Source of the DNA: Opitutia bacterium
GTDB taxonomy: Bacteria; Verrucomicrobiota; Verrucomicrobiia; Opitutales; Opitutaceae
Assembly: GCA_016187925.1 (NCBI GenBank)
Contig: JACPIS010000009.1
Location: 301,065 to 365,064, forward strand
Length of the DNA: 64,000 bases
Reading direction: 5' to 3'
Made by a program: the position numbers and the translations under genes. The notes beneath the pieces were generated by a model. That model was not told where the DNA came from, made no database searches, and worked only from the letters and a program-made list of their open reading frames with translations. Within the stretch, counting starts at the first letter, position 1, and every line of letters begins with the position of its first letter. Positions 40,855 through 49,952 of this stretch are shown here, piece after piece.

Positions 40855-41839
40855 TCTCGTCCGCCGCCGAGCCTGCCTCGCGGTCATCGCCGCCTCGGCC
40901 CTCCTCCTGCCCGCCTGCAACCGCCATGGCGCCGGCCCCGCCGGCGAACTCGTGCTCTCGGGCAACCTCGAGGTCAACGACGCCCAGCTCGGCTTCAAGG
41001 CCGCCGGCCGTGTCGTCGAACGCTCCGTCGCCGAGGGCGAGCGCGTCACCGCCGGCCAGCTCGTCGCCCGGCTCGACGACGCCGAGCAGCAGGCCCAGCT
41101 GTCCGTCCGTCGCGCCGAGCTCGCCGCCGCCGAGGCCGCGCTCGCGGAACTCGAGGCCGGCTCGCGTCCGCAGGAAATCGCCGCCGTCGCCGCCGCCCTG
41201 CGCAGCGCCGATGCCGAGCGCGACCGCGTGCGTCTCGACTTCACGCGCCAGCAGGAACTGCGCACGAAGGAGGTCATCTCCGACCGCGATTTCGAGGCGG
41301 TGCAGGCCCAGCTCAAGGTCGCCGAGGCCCGCGCCGCCGAGGCCGCCGAGCGCCTGAAGCTCGCGCAGGAGGGTCCGCGCGCCGAGACCATCCGCCAGGC
41401 TCGCGCCCGCACCGAGCAGGCCCGCGCCGCCGTCGCGCTCGCCGCCAGCCTGCTGGAAAACACCCGCCTCGTTTCACCGCTCACCGGCACCGTGCTGTCG
41501 CACAACATCGAGCCGGGCGAATTTGTTTCTCCCGGCACTTCCATCGTCACGGTCGCCGACACGGCGCACGTCTGGGTGCGCGCCTACCTCAACCAGCCCG
41601 ACCTCGGCCGCGTGCGCCACGGCCAGAAGGTCATCGTGCGCACCGACAGCTTCCCCGGCCGCGATTTCGAGGGCATCATCGGTTTCATCGCCTCCGAAGC
41701 CGAGTTCACCCCGAAGACCGTGCAGACGCCCAAGGAGCGCGTGAAGCTCGTCTTCCGCCTCAAGGTCGCCGTCGCCAACCCGCAGGACGAACTCAAACCC
41801 GGCATGCCCGCCGACGTCATCATTCCGGCGGCGCAGTAA
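40832..41839 (+). CDS. HlyD/YbhG-type periplasmic adaptor lipoprotein
   Basis: 335 residues. A lipoprotein-type signal (AVIAASALLLPACN) precedes a biotinyl-lipoyl half-motif (GNLEVNDAQLGFKAAGRVVERSVAEGERVTAGQLVARLDD). A long Ala/Glu-rich coiled-coil hairpin (about residues 85-205) follows, then the second lipoyl half (VSPLTGTVLSHNIEPGEFVSPG) and a beta-barrel (VWVRAYLNQPDLGRVRHGQKV). It bridges the ABC-2 transporter and the TolC channel encoded downstream. Confidence 0.92.
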   Translation: MKNTSFPDLVRRRACLAVIAASALLLPACNRHGAGPAGELVLSGNLEVNDAQLGFKAAGRVVERSVAEGERVTAGQLVARLDDAEQQAQLSVRRAELAAAEAALAELEAGSRPQEIAAVAAALRSADAERDRVRLDFTRQQELRTKEVISDRDFEAVQAQLKVAEARAAEAAERLKLAQEGPRAETIRQARARTEQARAAVALAASLLENTRLVSPLTGTVLSHNIEPGEFVSPGTSIVTVADTAHVWVRAYLNQPDLGRVRHGQKVIVRTDSFPGRDFEGIIGFIASEAEFTPKTVQTPKERVKLVFRLKVAVANPQDELKPGMPADVIIPAAQ

Positions 41840-41875
41840 GCGAACAAGCAAACGCCCTGCCTCTTTCATTCTGAG

Positions 41876-41952
41876 CGGAGCGAAGAATTCCATCAACCAA
41901 CCGCCCCAGCGTTGCGACCGTCCAAATGGATTCTTCGCTCCGCTCAGAATGA
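41876..41952. repeat. Inverted TCATTCTGAGCGGAGCGAAG repeat pair within the export operon
   Basis: TCATTCTGAGCGGAGCGAAG at 41876 is mirrored by CTTCGCTCCGCTCAGAATGA ending at 41952, forming a long imperfect hairpin with a ~35-nt centre. It belongs to the same family as the repeats at 15181 and 19456 and fills the gap between the HlyD and first ABC gene. Confidence 0.85.
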
Positions 41953-41967
41953 CACGCTTTTGCCACC

Positions 41968-42897
41968 ATGACCGCCATCCACGCCACCGGACTCCGCCGC
42001 ACCTTCGGCGAGCTCGTCGCCGTCGACGCGCTCGACCTCGCCGTGCGCGAGGGCGAGATCTTCGGGCTCGTCGGCCCCGACGGCGCAGGCAAGACGACCA
42101 CGATGCGCATGCTCACGGGCATTTTGCCGCCCACTGCCGGCACGGCGCAGGTCGCCGGCTGCGACGTCGCGCGCGACAGCGAGCGCCTCAAGGAGCACAT
42201 CGGCTACATGAGCCAGCGCTTCGGTCTCTACCCGTACCTGACCGTCATCGAGAACATCGATTTCTACGCCGACATCTACAGCGTGCCGCGACGTGAGCGC
42301 GCCGCGCGCACCGAGCGCCTGCTCGCGTTCAGCAGCCTCACGCCCTTCCAGCAGCGTCTCGCCGGCCACCTCTCCGGAGGCATGAAGCAGAAGCTCGGCC
42401 TCGCCTGCGCGCTCATCCACACCCCGCGCGTGCTCTTCCTCGACGAACCGACCAACGGCGTCGATCCCGTCTCGCGCCGCGACTTCTGGCGCATCCTCTA
42501 CCAGCTCGTCCGCGAGGGCGTGACGCTCTTCGTCTCCACCGCCTACCTCGACGAGGCGGAGCGCTGCAACCGCCTCGCGCTCCTGCACGAGGGCCGGCTG
42601 CTCGGCCTCGGCACGCCCGACGAGGTCAAGGCCATGATGCCCGGCGCGCTGCTCGAGCTGCGCACGTCCGACCCGCGCCGCACCGCCGCGCTGCTCCGCG
42701 AGCAGCTCGCCGGCGTCACCGTCGGGCTGTTCGGCGACCGCGTGCACCTCACCACGCGCGACACCGCCGCCACCGAGGCTCGCGCCCGCGCGCTCGTGGC
42801 CGGGGCCGGCCTCGCGCTCATCTCCCTCCGTCCTATCGAGCCGTCGCTCGAGGACGTGTTCGTCGCCGTGCTCGCGCACCGCGCCCCGTCGTCATGA
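41968..42897 (+). CDS. ABC-2 exporter ATPase subunit (YbhF-N-like)
   Basis: 309 residues. Walker A is GPDGAGKTTTMRM (Asp in place of the usual Asn), Q-loop in GYMSQRFGLYPYLT, signature LSGGMKQKLGLACAL, and Walker B VLFLDEPTNGVD. The H-loop position reads VSTAYLDEAERC: the switch His is replaced by Tyr, as commonly seen in the N-terminal YbhF half. The active ATPase sites of the complex are thus probably asymmetric. Together with the gene at 42980 it corresponds to the two halves of E. coli YbhF, split here. Confidence 0.92.
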   Translation: MTAIHATGLRRTFGELVAVDALDLAVREGEIFGLVGPDGAGKTTTMRMLTGILPPTAGTAQVAGCDVARDSERLKEHIGYMSQRFGLYPYLTVIENIDFYADIYSVPRRERAARTERLLAFSSLTPFQQRLAGHLSGGMKQKLGLACALIHTPRVLFLDEPTNGVDPVSRRDFWRILYQLVREGVTLFVSTAYLDEAERCNRLALLHEGRLLGLGTPDEVKAMMPGALLELRTSDPRRTAALLREQLAGVTVGLFGDRVHLTTRDTAATEARARALVAGAGLALISLRPIEPSLEDVFVAVLAHRAPSS

Positions 42898-42962
42898 TCA
42901 CCGCCGTCATTGTGCTCGCCCTGCTCACCGTGCTCGTCGCCACCGAGTCCGACCGCGATTGA
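42894..42962 (+). CDS. Possible 22-residue hydrophobic peptide between two ABC ATPase genes
   Basis: The ATG at 42894 overlaps the previous stop (ATGA) and the frame ends with TGA at 42960-42962, 17 bp before the next ATG. The peptide MITAVIVLALLTVLVATESD is one short membrane-like helix and a charged end. It may be a small transporter-associated peptide, or simply a device coupling translation of the two ATPases. Confidence 0.4.
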   Translation: MITAVIVLALLTVLVATESDRD

Positions 42963-42979
42963 CCGTCCGTCCCCCGTCC

Positions 42980-43960
42980 ATGCCCCCGGCGCCCGCCACC
43001 ACCGAAAACATCGTCGAGGTCCAGAACCTCGAGAAGCACTTCGGTGCGTTCAAGGCCGTCGCGGGCGTCTCGTTCGCCGTGCGCCGCGGAGAGATCTTCG
43101 GCTTCCTCGGCCCCAACGGCGCGGGCAAGTCGACCACCATCCGCATGCTCTGCGGCCTGCTCGCGCCCACCGCCGGCAGCGGCCGCGTTGCGGGCTTCGA
43201 CATCGTGCGCGACACGGAGAAAATCAAGACCCGCATCGGCTACATGAGCCAGAAGTTCTCCCTCTACGACGAGCTCACCGTCGAGGAGAACATCGATTTC
43301 TACAGCGGCATCTACTGCCTGTCCGCCGCGAAGAAGGCCGAGCGCAAGGACTGGGTGCTCACCATGGCCGGCCTGCGGGAGCACCGCCGCGCGCGCACCG
43401 CCGAGCTCTCCGGCGGCTGGAAGCAGCGCCTCGCCCTCGGCTGCGCCGTGCTGCACGAGCCGCCCGTCCTCTTCCTCGACGAGCCGACCTCCGGCGTCGA
43501 CCCGAACAGCCGCCGCCGGTTCTGGGACCTCATCTACTCGCTCTCCGGGCAGGGCGTCACGGTGTTCGTGACGACACACTACATGGAGGAATCCGAATAC
43601 TGCGACCGGCTCGGCATCGTCTACCGCGGCGAACTCATCGCGCTCGGCACGCCGCGCGAGCTCAAGACGCAACACATGCCCGAGGCCGTGCTCGAGCTCG
43701 ATTGCGACCGGCCCAACGAGGCCATGCTCGCGCTCGAGCGCCTGCCGGCCGTCAAGGAAGTCGCGCTCTTCGGCAAGGGCCTGCACGCGGTCGCCGCCGA
43801 TCCCGCCGCTGCGGAGGCCGCCATCCGCACCGCGCTCGCCGCGGGCGGCTTCCGGCTCGGCCGGCTCGAACGCATCGTGCCGACGCTGGAAGACGTGTTC
43901 GTCTCGCTCATCGAGGCGCGCGACCGGGTGGCCGGCGCTTTGACGGAGGTGCGCCGATGA
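42980..43960 (+). CDS. ABC-2 exporter ATPase subunit (YbhF-C-like)
   Basis: 326 residues from the ATG at 42980; a TTG at 42959 would add seven. Walker A GPNGAGKSTTIRM, Q-loop GYMSQKFSLYDELTVEEN, signature LSGGWKQRLALGCAV, Walker B VLFLDEPTSGVD, and an intact switch His in VTTHYMEESEYCDR. This is the catalytically complete partner of the ATPase at 41968. Its stop overlaps the next gene's start (ATGA at 43957), so it is coupled to the permease. Confidence 0.94.
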   Translation: MPPAPATTENIVEVQNLEKHFGAFKAVAGVSFAVRRGEIFGFLGPNGAGKSTTIRMLCGLLAPTAGSGRVAGFDIVRDTEKIKTRIGYMSQKFSLYDELTVEENIDFYSGIYCLSAAKKAERKDWVLTMAGLREHRRARTAELSGGWKQRLALGCAVLHEPPVLFLDEPTSGVDPNSRRRFWDLIYSLSGQGVTVFVTTHYMEESEYCDRLGIVYRGELIALGTPRELKTQHMPEAVLELDCDRPNEAMLALERLPAVKEVALFGKGLHAVAADPAAAEAAIRTALAAGGFRLGRLERIVPTLEDVFVSLIEARDRVAGALTEVRR

Positions 43961-45081
43961 ATCTCCGCCGCCTCTGGGCCGTGGCCCGCAAGGAGTCGCT
44001 CCACATCCGCCGCGACCCGCGCAGCCTCATCCTCTCCATCGGGATTCCGATGCTGATGCTGATCCTCTTCGGCTATGCGCTCACGCTCGATGTCGACCGC
44101 GTGCCGCTGGTCGTCTGGGACCAGAGCGGCACCCCGGCCAGCCGCGCGTTCCTCGCGGAGTTCACGCATTCACGGTATTTCTCGTTCCAAGGCACCATCG
44201 ACCGCTATGCCGCCCTGGAGCGGGCCATCGACACCCGCCGCGCGTGGATCGCTCTGATCGTCCCCTCCGGGTTCGGGCGCGACCTGGCTGCCGGCCGGCC
44301 GAGCACCGTCCAGGCCATCATCGACGGGTCGGACTCGAACACCGCCGGCATCGTGCTGGGCTACGCCCAGAACATCACCCTCGCGTTCAACGGACAGGTG
44401 GCGCTCGCGCACACGGTGCGCTCCGGCGGGCCCGCGGGCCTGGCGCTGGAACCGCGTGTCTGGTTCAACCCCGACCTGGAATCGAGAAACTACATCATCC
44501 CCGGGATCATCGCCGTCATCATGGGCCTGATCGCCGCGCTGCTGACTTCGCTGACGATCGCCCGGGAGTGGGAGACGGGCACGATGGAGCAGCTCCTCTC
44601 CACTCCCGTGCGCGCCCCGGAACTCGTGCTGGGCAAGCTCCTGCCCTATCTGGCCGTCGGTTTGTTCGACGTGCTCATTGCGGTCCTGATGGCGGTGTTT
44701 CTTTTCCATGTGCCCCTGCGCGGAAGCGTAGTGCTGCTCTTCAGCGTCGCGACCCTGTTCGTGATCGGGACGCTCGCGCAGGGCCTCCTCATCAGCACGC
44801 TCGCGCGGCGGCAGCTGCTCGCCAGCCAGTTTGCCATGGTGTCGACTTTTCTGCCCGCGTTTCTGCTTTCGGGTTTCACCTTCGCCATCGCCAACATGCC
44901 CCTGCCGGTGCAGGGGATCACGTTCATCGTGCCCGCCCGTTACTTTGTGGCGCTGGTCAAGGGCATCTTCCTCCGCGGCGTCGGCCTCGGCGCCCTCTGG
45001 CCCGATGTGCTCTTCCTCGCGGTCTTCGCCGTCGCCGTGATCGGCGTGACCATCCGCAAGACCCGGAAAACCCTCGGATGA
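43957..45081 (+). CDS. ABC-2 exporter permease (YbhS-like)
   Basis: 374 residues. One N-terminal helix (LILSIGIPMLMLILFGYALTL), a large extracytoplasmic domain with the DGSDSNTAGIVLGYAQNI segment, and five C-terminal helices after NPDLESRNYIIPGIIAVIMGLIAALLTSLTIAREWETGTMEQLLSTPV, the ABC-2 coupling region. It is a paralogue of the gene at 45152, and the two form the membrane heterodimer. Substrate unknown; YbhFSR homologues export drugs and cations. Confidence 0.93.
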   Translation: MNLRRLWAVARKESLHIRRDPRSLILSIGIPMLMLILFGYALTLDVDRVPLVVWDQSGTPASRAFLAEFTHSRYFSFQGTIDRYAALERAIDTRRAWIALIVPSGFGRDLAAGRPSTVQAIIDGSDSNTAGIVLGYAQNITLAFNGQVALAHTVRSGGPAGLALEPRVWFNPDLESRNYIIPGIIAVIMGLIAALLTSLTIAREWETGTMEQLLSTPVRAPELVLGKLLPYLAVGLFDVLIAVLMAVFLFHVPLRGSVVLLFSVATLFVIGTLAQGLLISTLARRQLLASQFAMVSTFLPAFLLSGFTFAIANMPLPVQGITFIVPARYFVALVKGIFLRGVGLGALWPDVLFLAVFAVAVIGVTIRKTRKTLG

Positions 45082-45151
45082 AACCGCCCCCGGTCACTCC
45101 CCTCCTGCCCACTCCGACCCGGCCGCCCGGCCCCGGCAACACCTGACGACC

Positions 45152-46258
45152 ATGTGGGAACGCATCTTCACCATCCTGCGCAAGGAATTCCGCTCCGTCC
45201 TCCGCGACCCGCGCATGCGGATCGTCATCATCGGACTGCCGGTGCTCCAGACGCTCATCTTCGGCTATGCCGTCACGCTCGACGTCCGCCATGTGCGGAT
45301 GGTGCTGGTCGACCGCGACAACACTCCCGCCAGCCGCGCGCTGGCGGCGGGCTTCACCGCCTCCGGGTATTTTGACGTCGTGAGCCGCACGCTGGACGAG
45401 GCCGCGGCGAGCGCCGCCATCGACGACGCCCGGGCGGCCGCCATCCTGCGCATCAACGCCGGTTTCCAAGCCGATCTCGCCGCCGGCCGCCCGGCCGCCG
45501 CCCAGCTGATCGTGGACGGCTCCGACTCCAACAACGCGCGCTTCGTGCTCAACTACGCCGCGGTGATCGCCCGCTCGTTCAACGCCGGCCTTGTCCCGGT
45601 CGTCCGCCCCGTCGGCAGGGTCGAGCTCCAGCCCCGCGCCTGGTTCAACGCCGACCTCGAGAGCCGGAATTTCTACGTGCCCGGCATCATCGCCACCCTC
45701 GTGATGCTCGTCTCCCTCATGCTGACCAGCATGGCGATCGTCCGCGAAAAGGAGGTCGGCACCATTGAGCAGATCATGGTCACGCCCATCCGCCCGGTGG
45801 AGTTCATCCTCGGCAAGTGCGCGCCGTTCGCGGTCATCGGCTACATCAATGTCTTCATGGTGACGCTCCTCGGCGTGCTCTGGTTCGACATCCCTCTCCG
45901 CGGCAATCTCGGCCTGCTCCTGCTCGGCGCCACCTGTTTCCTGCTCAGCACCCTCGGCATCGGGCTCTTCATCTCCACGGTCAGCCAGACCCAGCAACAG
46001 GCGATGATGACGACCTTTTTCTTCTTCTTCCCCGCCATGCTGCTCTCCGGCTTCGTCTACCCCATCGCCAACATGCCGGAGGTGGTGCAATGGCTGACGT
46101 TCCTCAACCCGCTGCGCTACTTCCTCGTCATCATCCGCAGCGTGTTCCTCAAGGGCGCCGGACTCGACGTGCTCTGGACGCAGATCGCCGCTCTGCTCGC
46201 CCTCGGCACCGTCGTGATGGGCTTCGCCGTCTCCCGTTTCCACAAAACCCTTGCCTGA
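45152..46258 (+). CDS. ABC-2 exporter permease (YbhR-like)
   Basis: 368 residues with the same topology as its neighbour: MRIVIIGLPVLQTLIFGYAVTLD, an extracytoplasmic domain with VDGSDSNNARFVLNYAAVI, then VPGIIATLVMLVSLMLTSMAIVREKEVGTIEQIMVTPI and further helices including FFFFFPAMLLSGFVYPIANMPE. The 70-bp gap before it is the longest inside the ATPase-permease block. Confidence 0.93.
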   Translation: MWERIFTILRKEFRSVLRDPRMRIVIIGLPVLQTLIFGYAVTLDVRHVRMVLVDRDNTPASRALAAGFTASGYFDVVSRTLDEAAASAAIDDARAAAILRINAGFQADLAAGRPAAAQLIVDGSDSNNARFVLNYAAVIARSFNAGLVPVVRPVGRVELQPRAWFNADLESRNFYVPGIIATLVMLVSLMLTSMAIVREKEVGTIEQIMVTPIRPVEFILGKCAPFAVIGYINVFMVTLLGVLWFDIPLRGNLGLLLLGATCFLLSTLGIGLFISTVSQTQQQAMMTTFFFFFPAMLLSGFVYPIANMPEVVQWLTFLNPLRYFLVIIRSVFLKGAGLDVLWTQIAALLALGTVVMGFAVSRFHKTLA

Positions 46259-46276
46259 TCCACGTCCCGCCCCGCC

Positions 46277-47566
46277 ATGAAACACCTCGCCGCCCTCCTC
46301 GCCCTCGCTGCCGTCCGCCTCGCCGCAGCGCCCCTCACGCTCGAAGACTGCCTCCGGCTCTCCGCGGAAAAACACCCGGCGCTCACCGCCGCCGAGGCCG
46401 GTGTCGCCGCGGCGGGCGAAGCCGTGGGCGAAGCGCGCGCGCCGTATTATCCGCAGGTCGACCTCAACGCCGGTTACCACCGTTTCCAGCGGCGCGCCTT
46501 CCTCCCCTCCGGCCTGGCACTGCCCGGGCGGGCCGCGCCCGACCAGATCGGGCCGCTCGACGACTGGACCGGCGGACTTTCCTCGCGCGTCACGCTGTAT
46601 GATTTCGGTGAACGCCGCGCCGGGCTCGACGCCGCTGTCGCCCGCCGCGGCGCGGCCGAGGCCGAGGCGACGGCCGCCCAGGCTGACGTGCGCCTTGCCG
46701 TGCAGGCGGCGTTCTACGCGCTCGCCGCGGCGCAGGACCTGCAGGCCGTGGCGGAGAAGAACCTCGCGCGCACCCAGCGTCACCTGCGCATGGCGGAGGT
46801 GCGCCACCAAACCGGCGCCGCCCCGCAGGCCGACGTGCTGCGCCTGCAGGCCGAGGTCGCTGCAGCGCAACTGCAGCTCATCAGCGCGCAGAGCGCCGCG
46901 CGCATCGCCACCGGCCGGTTGAACACCGCCATGGGCCGGCCGGCCGAGACGCCGCTGGCCATCGCCGCGCCCGAGGCCGCGCCGCCTCCGCCCGAGGCCG
47001 CCGATCTCGCCACCGCGATCGACCGCGCGCTGGCCCGCCGTCCCGAGCTTCACTCCGCCGAGCAGCGAACCGTCGCCGCGCGCGCCAGCGTCGCCGCCGC
47101 CCGCGCCGCCCGCGCGCCAAAGCTGCGCGCCGACGGCTTGTTCGGCTGGAACGACACCGCCTGGCTGCCCGAGACCCGCGAGTGGCAGGCGGGGGTGTCC
47201 GTCGACCTGCCCGTCTTCGACGCCGGCAGCCGCGCGCACCGGGTGGCCCGCTCGCGGGCGGAACTGACGCGCGAGGAGGCCAATCTGGAAAACCGCCGGC
47301 TGCAGATCCGCCAGGAGGTCTGGGCCGCCGCGGCCGATCTCGACCGCACCCGGGCCTCCATCACCGCCAACGAAGCGAGCGTGCGCGCCAGCACGGAGAG
47401 CCTGCGCGTCGTGCAGGAGCGCTACGAGAACGGCGCGGCCGTCGTCACCGACCTGCTCGACACGCAGACCGCGTTGGCGCGGGCCGAGGCGTCGCTGGCG
47501 GCCGCGCGCTGGGATTACCTGACGGCACGCGCCGCCTTCGACCGCGCCACCGGCGCACAGCCGTAA
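46277..47566 (+). CDS. TolC-family outer-membrane efflux protein
   Basis: 429 residues with a signal peptide (HLAALLALAAVRLAAA) and two TolC repeats. Each has a long coiled-coil with DAAVARRGAAEAEATAAQADVRLAVQAAFYALAAAQ and the matching second-half stretch. Conserved QVDLNAGY-type strands are present, and VTDLLDTQTALARAEASLAAARWDYLTARAAF closes it as in the OEP family. It completes the tripartite exporter with the HlyD and ABC proteins. It converges on the MscS gene with a 16-bp gap. Confidence 0.93.
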   Translation: MKHLAALLALAAVRLAAAPLTLEDCLRLSAEKHPALTAAEAGVAAAGEAVGEARAPYYPQVDLNAGYHRFQRRAFLPSGLALPGRAAPDQIGPLDDWTGGLSSRVTLYDFGERRAGLDAAVARRGAAEAEATAAQADVRLAVQAAFYALAAAQDLQAVAEKNLARTQRHLRMAEVRHQTGAAPQADVLRLQAEVAAAQLQLISAQSAARIATGRLNTAMGRPAETPLAIAAPEAAPPPPEAADLATAIDRALARRPELHSAEQRTVAARASVAAARAARAPKLRADGLFGWNDTAWLPETREWQAGVSVDLPVFDAGSRAHRVARSRAELTREEANLENRRLQIRQEVWAAAADLDRTRASITANEASVRASTESLRVVQERYENGAAVVTDLLDTQTALARAEASLAAARWDYLTARAAFDRATGAQP

Positions 47567-47582
47567 GCAGGGCACCGAGGCG

Positions 47583-48842
47583 TCAGCCGCCGCTTTTGCC
47601 CGCCGGCAGCGAGGCGACGTGCAGCGTCTGCGTCGGGAAGGCGAAGGACAGGCCGCGCGCCTCGACGGCGTGCATGACGGCGAGGTTGATGCGCTGGCGC
47701 AACGCCATGTGCCTGTGGAAGTCGGGGTCGGTGACGTTGAAGACCATCCAAATGTCGAGCGACGAGGCGTTGTAATCGCGGAAGTAGCAGATGACCGAGT
47801 TCGGGTCGACCTCCGGCTCCGCGAGGATGAGTCGCTTGAACTCCGCCACGATCTCCTCCATCTGCGTCGCCGTGGTGTCGTAAGTCAGGCCGATGACCTG
47901 CTCGACGCGGCGGCCGGTGAAGCGGGACAGGTTGACGATGGTTTCCGCGGCGACCATCTTGTTCGGCATCACGATGAGCGACTTGTCGATGAGCCGCAGC
48001 TTGGTCGAGCGCAGGCCGATGTCCTCAACGATGCCGACGTTGCCCTGAATCTTGATGACCTCGCCCAGCTTGAAGGGCTGGTCGATGGCCACGACGATGG
48101 AGCCGAAGAGATTAGCAATGGTGTCCTGCGCCGCGAGGGCGAAGGCCAGGCCGCCGATGCCGAGGCCGGCGAGCAGCGCCTTCACGTCGAAGCCGAGGCT
48201 CTGCACCACCATCAGCACGCCGAACACGACAAAAATCGTGACCAGCGACTTCTTGATCCACGGCATGAACGCCGCCACGCCCAGCTGTTTCGCCAGGGCG
48301 ATCTCCTGCATATGGTCGAGCACGGCGTCGAACGCCCGGAGCAGGCCCCAGAACACGACGAGGGAAAACGCCACTGTGGAGCCGTAGCCGATGAACCGGT
48401 CGGTCGCGACGGTCAGTTTCAGAACCTTCAGCGCGGCGAAGATGCCGGTGAGCATGATGAAGGACGCCACCGGAGTCTCCAACGCGGGAAACAGCTTGTC
48501 GTCGAGGGTCGTCTTGGTCCGCGCCGCGAATTTTTTCAGGAAACCGAAGATCAGCGTCGTCACCACTCGCCGCAGGAGCACGGCCGCCACCAGGAAGAGC
48601 GCGGCGATGACGTAGTGCGCCACGGTGTTGTCGGTGCTCCGTATATCGAAGATCTCCAGCGTAGCGTCCACCAGATGCTCGAGGAAATCGGGCACCGGCG
48701 GCACTTGATCGGTGGCGACCGCGGCGGCGGCGGCCGTGGTGCTGGCCTGCTGAGCGGCCTCGGCCGCCTGATCCTGCGCCAGCGCGGCGCCCATGACGCC
48801 GAGCAGGAGCCATCCAAGGGAAAATTGCCGTAAACGATTCAT
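47583..48842 (-). CDS. MscS-family mechanosensitive channel
   Basis: 419 residues from the ATG at 48842. A signal peptide (LGWLLLGVMGAALAQ) and an Ala-rich periplasmic stretch precede four or five helices. The pore helix region is LLAGLGIGGLAFALAAQDTIANLFGSIVVAIDQPFKLGEVIKI, the hallmark of MscS, with the cytoplasmic vestibule (GIVEDIGLRSTKLRLIDKSLIVMPN) after it. It releases solutes on osmotic downshock. The open frame far upstream of the ATG is not protein-like. Confidence 0.94.
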   Translation of the reverse strand: MNRLRQFSLGWLLLGVMGAALAQDQAAEAAQQASTTAAAAAVATDQVPPVPDFLEHLVDATLEIFDIRSTDNTVAHYVIAALFLVAAVLLRRVVTTLIFGFLKKFAARTKTTLDDKLFPALETPVASFIMLTGIFAALKVLKLTVATDRFIGYGSTVAFSLVVFWGLLRAFDAVLDHMQEIALAKQLGVAAFMPWIKKSLVTIFVVFGVLMVVQSLGFDVKALLAGLGIGGLAFALAAQDTIANLFGSIVVAIDQPFKLGEVIKIQGNVGIVEDIGLRSTKLRLIDKSLIVMPNKMVAAETIVNLSRFTGRRVEQVIGLTYDTTATQMEEIVAEFKRLILAEPEVDPNSVICYFRDYNASSLDIWMVFNVTDPDFHRHMALRQRINLAVMHAVEARGLSFAFPTQTLHVASLPAGKSGG

Positions 48843-48989
48843 GGCTTGCGGCTCTTTATGAAAGCCGGCCCCGGCCAAAGTCAAAGGGTTTGCCGGTCCC
48901 GCACTTGTCCCATCTACAAACGACCCCCGCCTCTTCCACCCACTCCCCGCTTGCCCCGGTCGCGCGGCCCGGCCCAGACTGCGGCGCAC

Positions 48990-49940
48990 ATGACCCTGCC
49001 GATCGCGCTCTTCAGCTCCATGCCCTGGTGGGCGTGGACCGGATTTCTGGCCTTCATCGCCGCCATGCTGGCGCTCGATCTGGGTGTGTTCAACCGGCGT
49101 TCGCACGAGGTTTCGGTCAGGGAGGCGCTGGTGTGGTGCGGCGTGTGGTTCGCGCTGGCGATGGGTTTCGACCTGCTGATCAGCTTCAAGCTCGGACCGC
49201 AGCCGGCGCTGGAGTTTTTCACCGGCTACATCGTCGAGCTGTGCCTGAGCGTCGACAACGTCTTCGTCTTCATCGTCATTTTCCAATACTTCCGCGTCGA
49301 GCCGCGCTTCCAGCACCGGGTGCTGTTCTGGGGCATCCTCGGCGCGGTGGTGATGCGCGCGCTGTTCATCTTCGCGGGCATCTCGCTCATCAACGCCTTC
49401 CACTGGATCATCTACGTCTTCGGCGCCTTCCTCGTCTATACCGGCATCAAGCTCGCGCTGCCGAAGAAAGAGGACGGCTTCACCCCGGAGAAGAACCCGC
49501 TCATCAAGCTCGCCCGCCGCGCCCTGCCCGTGACCCCGCACTTCGAGGGCGGCCGGTTCTTCGTCCATCCGCACGGCCGGCTGCACGCCACGCCGCTGTT
49601 CATCGTGCTGCTCGTCGTCGAGACGACCGACGTGATGTTCGCGCTCGATTCCATCCCGGCCGTGATCGCGATCACGCGCAACGAGTTCATCGTTTTCACG
49701 TCGAACATCTTCGCGATCCTCGGCCTGCGCTCGCTCTACTTTGCGGTGTCCGGCATCATGCAGCTCTTCCGCTTCCTCAACGTCGGACTCGCCGTCATCC
49801 TCGTCTTCGTGGGCGTGAAGATGCTCGCGTCGCACTACCTCGACATCCCGATCAAGCTCTCGCTCGGCGTCATCGGCGCCGTGCTGGCCATCTCGGTCAT
49901 CGCGTCGCTGCTCCTGCCCGAAGACGGCAAGAAATCCTGA
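48990..49940 (+). CDS. TerC/Alx-family membrane protein
   Basis: 316 residues, about nine helices. TerC landmarks are AMLALDLGVFNRRSHEVSVREAL, the acidic FFTGYIVELCLSVDNVFVFIVIF and the later LLVVETTDVMFALDSIPAVIAITRNEFIVFTSNIFAILGLRSLYF. Family members are linked to Mn2+ export and tellurite or pH response. The ATG at 48990 matches the family start; the frame's earlier start has no protein-like N-terminus. Confidence 0.94.
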   Translation: MTLPIALFSSMPWWAWTGFLAFIAAMLALDLGVFNRRSHEVSVREALVWCGVWFALAMGFDLLISFKLGPQPALEFFTGYIVELCLSVDNVFVFIVIFQYFRVEPRFQHRVLFWGILGAVVMRALFIFAGISLINAFHWIIYVFGAFLVYTGIKLALPKKEDGFTPEKNPLIKLARRALPVTPHFEGGRFFVHPHGRLHATPLFIVLLVVETTDVMFALDSIPAVIAITRNEFIVFTSNIFAILGLRSLYFAVSGIMQLFRFLNVGLAVILVFVGVKMLASHYLDIPIKLSLGVIGAVLAISVIASLLLPEDGKKS

Positions 49941-49952
49941 ATCCGGCGGCGG

